Origin: Emticicia sp040253585
Lineage (GTDB): Bacteria > Bacteroidota > Bacteroidia > Cytophagales > Spirosomataceae
Direction of reading: 5' to 3'
DNA: 64,000 nt
Assembly (NCBI RefSeq): GCF_040253585.1
Contig: NZ_JBELAU010000019.1
Location: forward strand, 1-64,000
Made by a program: the position numbers and the translations under genes. Below are positions 41,485 through 50,126 of the stretch, piece after piece. The notes under the pieces are model-generated. The model was not told where the DNA came from. It was given only the letters and a program-made list of their open reading frames with translations, and searched no databases. Numbering within the stretch: position 1 is the first letter of the stretch; every line of letters begins with the position of its first letter.

Positions 41485-42702
41485 ATGGTAAATCAGAACC
41501 GTCTTTTTCTGGGAAGTTGTTTTGCTCTCATCACAACAGCCTTTTCTTTTAGTATTCGTGCGGGGATTCTTCCGCAATTAGCAACAGATTTTAATTTATC
41601 AGCCGAGCAGCTTGGTTTCATCAATTCGATGTGGTTTTTGGGCTTTCCTATTGCCATGATTGTTGGTGGACTCGTGTATCATACCGTAGGCCCGAAAAAA
41701 ATCATGATGATTGCTTTCGTGTGTCACGCTCTCGGTATTCTCTTGACGCTTTATCCACAAGTATTGGGTGGATATACTGGTCTTTTGGTTTCAACATTCT
41801 TGATTGGTATCGGTAATGGCTGTACAGAAGCCGCTTGTAATCCGATGATTGCTGATGCTTATTCTGGCTCACAAATGAGCAAAATGTTGAACCGTTTTCA
41901 CATGTGGTTTCCTGGCGGAATTGTGGTTGGCAGTTTGTTGTCAGAAGTTATGACAAAACAACTGGGCTTAGGATGGCAGCCACAAATTTGGTTGATTTTA
42001 GTGCCAACATTAATATATGCTTATTTATTCTGGGGACAAGAGTTTCCGAAACCTAAAACTGAAGGTGTAACTTCGATCGGAGAAAACCTAAAAGCAATGG
42101 CTACGCCTTTGTATATTTTTATGTTTGCTTGTATGGCTCTTACTGCCATCACAGAGTTTGGTCCACAACAATGGACTGGCTTGATTATGAGTAAATCAGG
42201 TGCAAGCCCAATGCTTATTTTAGCTTTGGTAACTGGTTTGATGGCCGTTATCAGATTCTTTGCCGGTCCAATCGTTGAGAAATTTGACCAAACAGGTGTT
42301 TTACTTGGTTCGGCTGTTTTAGCTGCTATTGGTATCTATTTATTTAGTACTCAAACAGGGGCGATGGCCTACGTAGCAGCTATCTTTTTTGCAATGGGTG
42401 TTGCTTTATTCTGGCCAAATATGGTTGGTTTTATTGCCGAAAAAGTGCCTTTGAGTGGTGCACTGGGCATGTCAATCATTGGTGGTGTAGGTATGTTTTC
42501 AACCTCAATTTTCCAACCAATTATTGGTCGTTGGATTGACTCAGCAAAGGCTGAACAAACAGCTGCTGGTTTGACAGGTGATGAAATGGAACTGGCTGCT
42601 GGACAAGCTACTCTTAGCACAATGGTATTATTTCCAGCTATTTTGATTGTAGCGTTCATAATTTTGTTTTTCTGGCAAAAAAGAAAACCTGCTCAAGCAT
42701 AA
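41485..42702 (+). CDS. MFS transporter
   Basis: 405 residues from the ATG at 41485, about 12 membrane helices. The loop-2 region GLVYHTVGPKKIM takes the place of the GxLaDrxGrr motif. The transported solute cannot be read from sequence. Divergent from the Uma2/Gfo genes and followed by a strong terminator, so it is a single-gene unit. A -33 TTTG and a TATTTTTA (-7-like, last base off) lie upstream at 41415-41444. Confidence 0.9.
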   Translation: MVNQNRLFLGSCFALITTAFSFSIRAGILPQLATDFNLSAEQLGFINSMWFLGFPIAMIVGGLVYHTVGPKKIMMIAFVCHALGILLTLYPQVLGGYTGLLVSTFLIGIGNGCTEAACNPMIADAYSGSQMSKMLNRFHMWFPGGIVVGSLLSEVMTKQLGLGWQPQIWLILVPTLIYAYLFWGQEFPKPKTEGVTSIGENLKAMATPLYIFMFACMALTAITEFGPQQWTGLIMSKSGASPMLILALVTGLMAVIRFFAGPIVEKFDQTGVLLGSAVLAAIGIYLFSTQTGAMAYVAAIFFAMGVALFWPNMVGFIAEKVPLSGALGMSIIGGVGMFSTSIFQPIIGRWIDSAKAEQTAAGLTGDEMELAAGQATLSTMVLFPAILIVAFIILFFWQKRKPAQA

Positions 42703-42729
42703 GGTTTTCGATCATATTATGCAATTGTT

Positions 42730-42763
42730 AAAAAGCCTCGCTAAGTAATTAGCGAGGCTTTTT
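42730..42763 (+). terminator. rho-independent terminator of the MFS gene
   Basis: AAAAAGCCTCGCTAA / TTAGCGAGGCTTTTT, perfect 15-bp stem with a GTAA loop. Confidence 0.95.
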
Positions 42764-43045
42764 AATGCAAAAAATCCCTTATCTCAAGCGAAATAAGGGA
42801 TAAGAATTAAATTACTAACTTTCTCTATTAATTATGATGCTTGTTGACGATGATGTAAAAAAATATCTTTGACTTTCTCGACTCCATCAATTTCAATACA
42901 AATAAAAATATTTTTTTGTTAATTGCATAATGTTTTTAAAAAATTTATTTATAATTAAATTATAGATAAATAAATAATTAATCTTTTGAGAGTTTTGTGT
43001 TAAATTTGAGCAAATAAGACTTAAATAAAATTTTAATATAGATTG
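42764..43045 (+). other. intergenic region before the GHMP kinase gene
   Basis: A second hairpin (ATCCCTTAT 42774-42782 / ATAAGGGAT 42793-42801) follows the terminator. A TAAATTTG -7 element at 43001-43008 fits a promoter for the next gene but has no well-spaced -33. On the minus strand a short codon-like tail ending in stop at about 42835 has no start codon. The rest is very AT-rich. Confidence 0.5.
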
Positions 43046-44119
43046 ATGATAAAAATATCAACTCCAGGACGTATTTGCCTTTTCGGAGAACATCAAGATT
43101 ATCTCGGTTTACCCGTTATTGCTGCGGCAATTTCTCGTAGGGTTGATATGTCAGGCGAGCATCGTGCCGATAACCAAATCGTTATTCATTTACCCGATAT
43201 TGGTTCTGAGTTGCTCATGGAGATTTCGGCAACTCGAATGTCATATCAACAAAAAAGAGATTATTTTAGAAGTGGTTATAATGTGCTGATTGACAGAGGC
43301 TTAACTTTTTCAAAAGGTTTAGAATGTACTGTAAGAGGTAATATTCCTATCAATTCGGGTACATCAAGTTCGTCAGCATTATTGGTTACCTGGATTCATT
43401 TTTTATCGAAAATGGCTGATATTCCACAAGAATTTTCATCAAAAGAATTGGGCGAAATGGCTTATCAAGCCGAGGTAGTTGAGTTTGGTGAACCTGGCGG
43501 AATGATGGACCACCTTTCTACTGCCATCGGGAATGCTGTGTATTTAGAATTTGACCCCATCACGACTGCCGAAGCCATCGAACCCAAATTGGGTAGCTTC
43601 GTTTTGGCCGATTCTTGTGAGCCAAAAGATACGATTGGGGTCTTGAAACGAGCAAAATTCGCCCGTTTGGCACTCATTGAAAAGATAAAAGAGCAATTAC
43701 CTGATTTCTCTCTGCACACTTTTGACTCTTTCGAAAAAGAAAAATTGAAGACTTTTTTGAGTGAAGATGATTATACACTTTTGCTCGGAACCCTCAGAAA
43801 TAGAGATATTCTGCGAGAAGCTTTAGCTCTTTTCAAGTCAGATAAAATGACTGATGAAGTTTTAGGCAATTTACTGCTCGAACATCACACAATTTTGAGA
43901 GACATACTGGGGATTTCCACGCCAAAAATTGAACGAATGCTTGATGCCGCCATGAATGCTGGTGCTTTAGGTGGGAAAATTAATGGTTCGGGTGGGGGAG
44001 GGTGTATGTTTGTTTACGCCCCAAATAACCCCGAAAAAGTAGCCGAGGCAATTGATAAAGTGGGTGGTAAAAGCTATGTGATCAGTATTGATGCAGGAAC
44101 TACGATAATTGAGAATTAA
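43046..44119 (+). CDS. GHMP-family sugar kinase, galactokinase-like
   Basis: 357 residues from the ATG at 43046. GRICLFGEHQDYLG (residues 8-21) corresponds to the galactokinase signature, INSGTSSSSALL near 105 is the GHMP ATP loop, and KINGSGGGGCMFVY near 312 is the third motif. Canonical galactokinases carry about 20 more residues before the signature and read GEHTDY rather than GEHQDY, so the substrate may be another sugar or sugar acid. The ROK repressor gene faces it convergently. Confidence 0.85.
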   Translation: MIKISTPGRICLFGEHQDYLGLPVIAAAISRRVDMSGEHRADNQIVIHLPDIGSELLMEISATRMSYQQKRDYFRSGYNVLIDRGLTFSKGLECTVRGNIPINSGTSSSSALLVTWIHFLSKMADIPQEFSSKELGEMAYQAEVVEFGEPGGMMDHLSTAIGNAVYLEFDPITTAEAIEPKLGSFVLADSCEPKDTIGVLKRAKFARLALIEKIKEQLPDFSLHTFDSFEKEKLKTFLSEDDYTLLLGTLRNRDILREALALFKSDKMTDEVLGNLLLEHHTILRDILGISTPKIERMLDAAMNAGALGGKINGSGGGGCMFVYAPNNPEKVAEAIDKVGGKSYVISIDAGTTIIEN

Positions 44120-44120
44120 G

Positions 44121-44175
44121 AATGTAGAATTAAGAATGATTGATAGTCAATATTTTATATTCTTAATTCTACATT
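44121..44175. repeat. AT-rich inverted repeat between convergent genes
   Basis: AATGTAGAATTAAGAAT / ATTCTTAATTCTACATT, perfect 17-bp arms. The same motif recurs in direct and inverted form at 56540-56646. Confidence 0.85.
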
Positions 44176-44184
44176 ATTTATGTT

Positions 44185-45387
44185 TTAAACTTCGTCAAAC
44201 AAATGTTCTAAGACGAACGAAAATGTGCCTAAAAAACCTGCTGACTCGTCCAGTTGAGAAGTATTGACCGATAATTTGGTTTTAAATTCGCTCAAGCAAT
44301 ATTTATTAATTGCCTGTTCAATCGGAATTGTGATAAATTTATCGGCTTTGGCCAGAAGACCATCAACCAAAATCAATTCAGGATTAAATAAATGGACAGC
44401 AATCGAAAGAGCTTTGCCCAGTTCTGTTCCGATTTCGTTGAGTAAATCAATACAAAGTTCATCGCCCGAATGAGTAGCAGCAATAATCATATCTTCATCG
44501 ACTGATTCAATATCGCCTTTTGTGAGTTGCACAATCTTTGAAACTCGACCATTTTGCAACTCTTCTTTTACTCTTTTGATAAGTACTTGGGCCGTTGCAA
44601 CGGTTTCTAAACAGCCAATTTTCCCGCACGAACAAAGTTCGCCCGCACCACGTACCTGAATGTGCCCGAGTTCGCCCGTAAAGCCAGAAGTTCCGTTGAA
44701 AACCTCGCCATCAATCAAAATTCCTAAACCAACACCCCAATCGATATTGATAGCCAGTACATTATTGAAATCATGTGCCAATCCGAAGCGTTTTTCGCCC
44801 AAAGCAATGGCTTTTGCATCGTTGAGCGTATAAGATGGCACATTGAAGTGTTCACTCATTAAAATATTTATTGGCTTGCCTTCGCTGGTTGGATAAGAGA
44901 AATTATAACCTGATTCTTTATCAATCAAACCAGGCATACAGATGCCAATTCCTAAGATTTTTTCGGTGCTAAAGCCTTCTTTTTTTAGAAATTCAATTGA
45001 TTTTTCTAAAATAAATGTGCCATAAGCGGTATTATTTTCGATTTGAAGTTTAAATTTTTTCTTGGCACAAGCTTCATTTTTCAGGTTATATAATATAATT
45101 GTACTATCAAATTTATTAATGAGCCAAGTCAGAATATAGCCATGTCCAGCATTGAGACCGTAAAGTACTGGCTTTCTACCCGATTTTGAATTACCTGTTC
45201 CGACTTCCGTAAGCCAACCCTCTTGCATTAGTTCAATGAAAAGCACATTTACCGACGGCGGACTTGAATGTAGTGTTTTACTTAAATCAATGATTGTATT
45301 AGGTCCATTGAGGTATAATTCCTTTAAAAGTTGTTGTTTTAACTTAATTTTTTTTATTTCTACTACTGACTCTTTAGTTTCAATCAT
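44185..45387 (-). CDS. ROK-family transcriptional repressor
   Basis: 400 residues: an N-terminal winged helix (about 10-80, SPPSVNVLFIELMQEGWL) followed by a ROK sugar-binding domain with the zinc motif CSCGKIGCLE near 251 and GELGHIQV. ROK repressors respond to sugars or sugar phosphates. It likely controls the neighbouring kinase and perhaps the MFS or oxidoreductase genes. Divergent from the peptidase gene with a 200-base AT-rich gap lacking a recognised operator. Confidence 0.9.
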   Translation of the reverse strand: MIETKESVVEIKKIKLKQQLLKELYLNGPNTIIDLSKTLHSSPPSVNVLFIELMQEGWLTEVGTGNSKSGRKPVLYGLNAGHGYILTWLINKFDSTIILYNLKNEACAKKKFKLQIENNTAYGTFILEKSIEFLKKEGFSTEKILGIGICMPGLIDKESGYNFSYPTSEGKPINILMSEHFNVPSYTLNDAKAIALGEKRFGLAHDFNNVLAINIDWGVGLGILIDGEVFNGTSGFTGELGHIQVRGAGELCSCGKIGCLETVATAQVLIKRVKEELQNGRVSKIVQLTKGDIESVDEDMIIAATHSGDELCIDLLNEIGTELGKALSIAVHLFNPELILVDGLLAKADKFITIPIEQAINKYCLSEFKTKLSVNTSQLDESAGFLGTFSFVLEHLFDEV

Positions 45388-45588
45388 ATTTGCGAAAAGT
45401 TTTTATTGAACAAAGATATATCTTTTTTAAGAATACTTATAACAAAAATAATATTTGCTATAAATTGAGTATTTAGAAAAATATTTTTCAAATAATTTCC
45501 CTTTTACGTCTATTTAATATGATGATAAACTCACCGTTTTTTTTTAAATTGCCTAATCAATAAACTAAACCTACCGTATTATACAAAC

Positions 45589-46950
45589 ATGAAAAAAATT
45601 GTAGTACTTCTTCTTTTTTGTTCGTTTTCAGCTTTTTCACAAGACAGTGATTCGCTCGTAATCCGAAAAATTTATAATGAAATCCTTTCAAAAGGAGAGG
45701 CTTACAAAACGCTCACGTATTTGAGTAAGAAAATTGGTCCAAGACTTAGCGGTTCAGATGGTGCGGCAAAGGCTGTTCAATACACAAAAAAAGTAATGGA
45801 AGAATATGGCTTTGAGCGAGTATTTTTACAAGATGTGATGGTGCCTCATTGGGTACGTGGGCAAAAAGAAACTGCTTTTATAGAAACGGGTAAACAAAAA
45901 ATTAATGTGCCAATTGCAGCATTAGGTGGTTCGATTGCTACCCCAATAGCTGGAATTAAGGCGGAAGTGATTGAAGTAAAGAATTTTGAAGAACTCGAAG
46001 CACTCGGAACAGAAAAAGTAAAAGGTAAAATTGTACTTTTTAATCGTCCGATGGATGCCACAAAAATTAATACATTTGAGGCGTATGGTGGAGCTGTAAA
46101 CCAACGTGGAAATGGTGCTTCACAAGCCGCTAAATATGGTGCAGTTGGTGCAATTGTGCGTTCGATGACGACACTCCAAGATGATAATCCGCATACAGGT
46201 GGTATGCGTTATGCAACGGGCGTGCCGATGATTCCTACGGCAGCAATTAGCACTAATGGAGCAAATTTATTGAGTAAAATGCTCAAAGAAAATCCTAAAT
46301 TAAAGTTTTATTTCAAACAAAGTTGTGAATCTTTGCCTGATGCTCCCTCACACAATGTGGTTGGAGAAATCAAAGGAACAGAAAAACCAGATGAAATTAT
46401 TGTAGTTGGTGGACACCTTGATTCATGGGATTTGGCCGAAGGTGCTCAAGACGATGGTGCAGGTTGTGTGCAATCAATAGAGGTTTTGCGTGCTTTGAAG
46501 GCTTTGGGTATCAAACCAAAACGCACAATTAGAGTGGTGATGTTTATGAATGAAGAAAATGGTTTGCGTGGCGGAACAAAATACGCTGATTTAGCCAAAC
46601 AAAATAACGAAAAACACATTGCGGCAATCGAGTCAGACAATGGCGGATTTACGCCAAGAGGTTTCGGAATGGTAGGAACTGATGCCCAAATTTCCAAAGT
46701 TACGGTTTATAAAAACCTACTTTCAGCTTATGATTTGAAAGAAATTGGCAGAGGAAGTGGCGGTGCTGATATTGGCCCATTAGGCCAACAGGGTACTTTA
46801 TTGATTGGTTTTAAACCAGATTCTCAACGCTATTTTGATTTTCATCACGCCAAGACCGATACGCTCGAAGCCGTAAATGAACGTGAGCTAAATCTTGGAG
46901 CTGCTTCAATGGCCGCCTTGGTTTATTTACTTGATAAATACGGACTCTAA
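45589..46950 (+). CDS. exported M28-family metallopeptidase (carboxypeptidase Q-like)
   Basis: 453 residues with a signal peptide (about 1-18, ending AFSQ), a protease-associated (PA) domain insert (about 130-250) and an M28 catalytic domain. Zinc ligands and catalytic residues are visible: His276 and Asp278 (GGHLDSWD), Asp288 or Asp289 (AQDDGAG), Glu322-Glu323 (NEENG), Asp350 and a late His in FDFHHAKTD. It cleaves peptides or dipeptides in the periplasm or outside the cell. Confidence 0.94.
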   Translation: MKKIVVLLLFCSFSAFSQDSDSLVIRKIYNEILSKGEAYKTLTYLSKKIGPRLSGSDGAAKAVQYTKKVMEEYGFERVFLQDVMVPHWVRGQKETAFIETGKQKINVPIAALGGSIATPIAGIKAEVIEVKNFEELEALGTEKVKGKIVLFNRPMDATKINTFEAYGGAVNQRGNGASQAAKYGAVGAIVRSMTTLQDDNPHTGGMRYATGVPMIPTAAISTNGANLLSKMLKENPKLKFYFKQSCESLPDAPSHNVVGEIKGTEKPDEIIVVGGHLDSWDLAEGAQDDGAGCVQSIEVLRALKALGIKPKRTIRVVMFMNEENGLRGGTKYADLAKQNNEKHIAAIESDNGGFTPRGFGMVGTDAQISKVTVYKNLLSAYDLKEIGRGSGGADIGPLGQQGTLLIGFKPDSQRYFDFHHAKTDTLEAVNERELNLGAASMAALVYLLDKYGL

Positions 46951-46967
46951 ACAAATTACGATTTCAG

Positions 46968-47016
46968 AATGACGATTTACGAATTGGTAGAGAACAATAA
47001 TTCGTAAATCGTCATT
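46968..47016. repeat. inverted repeat between convergent genes
   Basis: AATGACGATTTACGAATT / AATTCGTAAATCGTCATT, perfect 18-bp arms, 13-base loop. It may act as a terminator for both strands. Confidence 0.85.
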
Positions 47017-47025
47017 CGTAACTCT

Positions 47026-47796
47026 TTACATATATCCTTCAACGCCCAACCCAAACAGTGCAAAATCATACTTTACTGGATCGATTGGGTCGAGTTGCTT
47101 GAGATTTTGCGTAAGTTCGACGGCCGTTTGCCAATCGGGTTTTGGACGAGTAATCAGACCGAGTTTTCGAGCAACACGCTCAACATGAACATCGCAGGGG
47201 CAAACCAACTGCGATGTTTTTATTGTATTCCAAATACCAAAATCAACGCCTTTGTTGTCTTTTCTGACCATCCAACGTAAAAACATATTAATACGTTTGC
47301 AAGAAGAATTTCGTGCTGGCGTAGCCACGTGTTTCCGTGTACGAATCGGGTAGTCTTCTATACTGAAAAATACGTTTTGGAAATTTTCTAAACCAACCTT
47401 AATATCTTCATCCTCAGCCTTCAATCCCACTACAAAAGCATTTTCGAGCGAATCGTTTTTGGCATAAAAAACCTTAAAAAATTCTATAAAATAAAGTGTG
47501 TCGGTAGCATTAAAAGTGCGGTGCTTAAATGCAAGAAAGCGTTTGAGGTCAGAATCTTGGTGATTTTTGATGAAATCGTAGGGAGCATTATCCATTAAGC
47601 TAATAAGCTCATTACATTTATTGATGATGGTTTTTCGTTGTCCCCAAGCGAGAGTGGCGGCAATAAAACCTGTAATTTCTATATCTTGCTTTTTAATAAA
47701 CTGATGCGGAATACTGATTGGATCGTGAGGAATAAAATCAGGTTGATTAAACAACTCGTACTTTTCATTCAGTAAATCAATAATGATTTGCGACAT
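47026..47796 (-). CDS. TIGR02757 family protein
   Basis: 256 residues, a conserved Bacteroidota family with HhH-GPD-like helical content. IPHQFIKKQDIEITGFIAATLAWGQRKTI, FKHRTFNATDT and KRINMFLRWMVR are the conserved stretches, and CPCDVHVERVARKLGL resembles the helix-hairpin-helix part of DNA glycosylases. A DNA-repair role is possible but unproven. Confidence 0.85.
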   Translation of the reverse strand: MSQIIIDLLNEKYELFNQPDFIPHDPISIPHQFIKKQDIEITGFIAATLAWGQRKTIINKCNELISLMDNAPYDFIKNHQDSDLKRFLAFKHRTFNATDTLYFIEFFKVFYAKNDSLENAFVVGLKAEDEDIKVGLENFQNVFFSIEDYPIRTRKHVATPARNSSCKRINMFLRWMVRKDNKGVDFGIWNTIKTSQLVCPCDVHVERVARKLGLITRPKPDWQTAVELTQNLKQLDPIDPVKYDFALFGLGVEGYM

Positions 47797-47800
47797 TATC

Positions 47801-47950
47801 TTATGATTTTATCTTCTTTAAAATCCAAACGACTGTATTAGAAATCCACGAAAAAATGGCCACAATGGCGGTAAATAAAAAACCGAATACTGTAATGAAA
47901 GGATATAAGACTGCAAATAAAACCGTCCAAATTTTTGACTTGGTTTGCAT
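47801..47950 (-). CDS. 49-residue membrane micropeptide
   Basis: ATG at 47950 to TAA at 47801. The peptide has a short basic amino end (MQTKSK), one long hydrophobic span (about 7-42, rich in Val, Phe, Ile and Trp) and a basic end (LKKIKS). It is followed within 5 bases by the TIGR02757 start codon, so it may be co-translated. No homologue is recognised; support rests on composition and spacing. Confidence 0.5.
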   Translation of the reverse strand: MQTKSKIWTVLFAVLYPFITVFGFLFTAIVAIFSWISNTVVWILKKIKS

Positions 47951-48003
47951 AAAAAGCTAAAAAAATGAAATGAAAAAAAGTTAACCTAACAGTAGACTGT
48001 GGA

Positions 48004-49086
48004 CTAATTACTAACACTATAACTCAAGTCGGCTCTGATTCGTTTATCTTTTGGTGATAATTTCTCAAAAGCCTTTGGTGAAATTTTTATCACTACATCG
48101 CCTGATGAGCTTAGTTTGCCAATAACTTTTACCCAAACACTTTGGCCATTGGCCTGATTTGCAACTTTAATGAGCGTGCCAACTGGAGCTGTGCGGTGCA
48201 AAGCCAAAAATTTATTGGTGCTGGCACCCGCATCAATCATTTCGGCAATTCCTTGTTCCGAAAACTTCTTGCCACCTGGGGCATTTGGTACAGTTGTAGC
48301 TGCGGGCTTGCTGGCTACTGGTTTATTTACAACAGCTTGGTCTTTTGGTTTTTCTTTCTCTTTTACCGCTACGTCGCCTGCTGGGGCTTGTACTTGTACG
48401 GATTTTGGCTTTAGCGTATCCTTTTTGACTACTTTCGTTATAAAATTTGCAGGTTTTTCTACTATTAAAACTTGATTTACTTTCAAGGCATCGTTGGTCA
48501 AACTATTCCATTCTCTGATTTGCCAAACTTTTATATTATATAGTTTTGCAACCGTAAACAGATTTTGTCCAGCAAGTACTGTGTGGGTTTTGCCTCTAAG
48601 TGGAGCTTTCGCTGGCGTTGGTTTCTTTACGGCATCAGTTTTTTCCAAAACTCCTTTTGATGAATCAGTCTGACTAACTTTTTCACTAACTTGAGCTGTT
48701 TCTTTTGGCGTAGCTTCTGGTATATCGACAATTTCAATACCGTTTTCGTCGATATTCTTTTTATCGTTTTTAGAAGTTGCTGGGGCTGGAATTATTTCTA
48801 CTATTGGTGCTTTTTTTGCTATTTTTTTACTTTTGAATGGAATCTCAATTACTTGCTCTGGAGCTATCGTTGTTCCTTTTTTAAACGAAGTATTTGCTGC
48901 TAAAAAATCTTTTTCCGTGCAATCATATCTTTTCAGAATGGAATACAGCGTTTCGCCTTTCTCAACTTTATGTTGAACTAAAATCTTTCCGTTTCTTTTC
49001 TCAACTCCAAGCGAATCAACGGGGTTAGCATAAGCGTTTGTTAGAATAAACCCTAAAGCTATTATGCAACAAAACAATCTGAACAT
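48004..49086 (-). CDS. LysM-domain envelope protein with RlpA-like end
   Basis: 360 residues: signal peptide (about 1-21), LysM 1 (about 36-79, GETLYSILKRYDCTEKDFL), a low-complexity Pro/Lys/Val linker, LysM 2 (about 168-212), another Ala/Pro/Lys linker and a C-terminal double-psi-barrel-like domain (LALHRTAPVGTLIKVANQA near 293). It likely binds peptidoglycan and acts at the cell wall. The linkers explain unusual codon runs rather than error. Confidence 0.88.
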   Translation of the reverse strand: MFRLFCCIIALGFILTNAYANPVDSLGVEKRNGKILVQHKVEKGETLYSILKRYDCTEKDFLAANTSFKKGTTIAPEQVIEIPFKSKKIAKKAPIVEIIPAPATSKNDKKNIDENGIEIVDIPEATPKETAQVSEKVSQTDSSKGVLEKTDAVKKPTPAKAPLRGKTHTVLAGQNLFTVAKLYNIKVWQIREWNSLTNDALKVNQVLIVEKPANFITKVVKKDTLKPKSVQVQAPAGDVAVKEKEKPKDQAVVNKPVASKPAATTVPNAPGGKKFSEQGIAEMIDAGASTNKFLALHRTAPVGTLIKVANQANGQSVWVKVIGKLSSSGDVVIKISPKAFEKLSPKDKRIRADLSYSVSN

Positions 49087-49254
49087 AGAGGCGTAATTAA
49101 ATTTTTATAATGCACGATGGAACCAAAGTGTCGAAATTTCTTCGTTTTTCACTGGTATTTAATTCAATTTTATGCAAATTTAACGATTCTGTGACAGATT
49201 AACGTATATATTTTTTTTTTGGTGTAAATTCGCCACTTTCAAGCAACAAAACCT

Positions 49255-49998
49255 ATGAAAATTCTCGGTATTATTCCAGCAAGATTCGCTTCGAGTCGCT
49301 TTCCAGGGAAGCCTTTGGCTGATATTGGTGGAAAAAGCATGATTCAGCGAGTATATGAGCAAGCACAAAAGGCAAAAAGCCTAAGTAAAGTTGTTGTAGC
49401 CACAGATGACCCTCGTATTCTTAGCCACGTAATTTCATTTGGTGGCGAAGCCTACATGACATCTGAAAATCATCCAAGTGGTACTGACCGTTGTTTTGAA
49501 GCCCTTCAAAAAGCAGGTGGGAGTAGTAAATTTGATTATATTATCAATATTCAAGGCGATGAACCTTTCATCGACCCTGAAACAATAGAACAAATGGCGA
49601 AACTGCTTGATTTTAAGACTGAAATTGCAACGGCAGTAAAAAAAATAAGTGATTATGAAACACTTTTTGACCCAAATGTGGTGAAAGCTGTGCTTACGAT
49701 GCGAAAGCAATGCTTGTATTTTAGTCGTCAAACCGTACCTTATGTGCGTGGTCACGAACCCGAAACATGGCTCGAACATGCCGATTTTTACAAGCACATT
49801 GGTTTGTATGCCTATCGAAATGATGTTTTAGAGCAGATTTCGCATTTACCGCCATCACCCCTCGAAAATACCGAAAAGCTTGAACAATTACGCTGGCTGG
49901 GTTATGGGTATAAAATTTATGCAACTATCACCAATTATGAAAGCATTGGCGTTGATACGCCCGAAGATTTAGAAAAATTGAATAAAAGTCTTTTGTGA
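49255..49998 (+). CDS. kdsB: 3-deoxy-manno-octulosonate cytidylyltransferase
   Basis: 247 residues, CMP-Kdo synthetase. IIPARFASSRFPGKPL is the CTP-binding motif near residue 5, NIQGDEPFIDPE near 97 and HIGLYAYRNDVL near 179. It activates Kdo for lipid A core assembly. Preceded by a T-rich stretch (TATATTTTTTTTTTTTGG) that may hold a -7 element. Confidence 0.97.
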   Translation: MKILGIIPARFASSRFPGKPLADIGGKSMIQRVYEQAQKAKSLSKVVVATDDPRILSHVISFGGEAYMTSENHPSGTDRCFEALQKAGGSSKFDYIINIQGDEPFIDPETIEQMAKLLDFKTEIATAVKKISDYETLFDPNVVKAVLTMRKQCLYFSRQTVPYVRGHEPETWLEHADFYKHIGLYAYRNDVLEQISHLPPSPLENTEKLEQLRWLGYGYKIYATITNYESIGVDTPEDLEKLNKSLL

Positions 49999-50083
49999 TT
50001 TTTTAAGAAAGGCGAAGGCAACAAAAGAGAGTTTATTCCGTTAAAGATAAATTACAAAGTAGTCTTATTTTAATTTAACGAAA

Positions 50084-50110
50084 CTCCCCAATACCGTTGC
50101 GACTGGGGAG
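50084..50110 (+). promoter_or_regulatory. hairpin in the porX leader
   Basis: CTCCCCA / TGGGGAG stem with a 13-base loop ends 16 bases before the porX ATG. No T run follows, so an RNA-level or spacer role is as likely as termination of kdsB. Confidence 0.5.
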
Positions 50111-50126
50111 ATTTAAACCATATTTT

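Noticed and set aside
42835..42905. Codon-like minus-strand tail ending in stop upstream of the GHMP kinase
   Set aside because: It reads about 22 plausible residues but has an in-frame stop a few codons upstream and no start codon; it could be a gene remnant, but the evidence is too thin to list.
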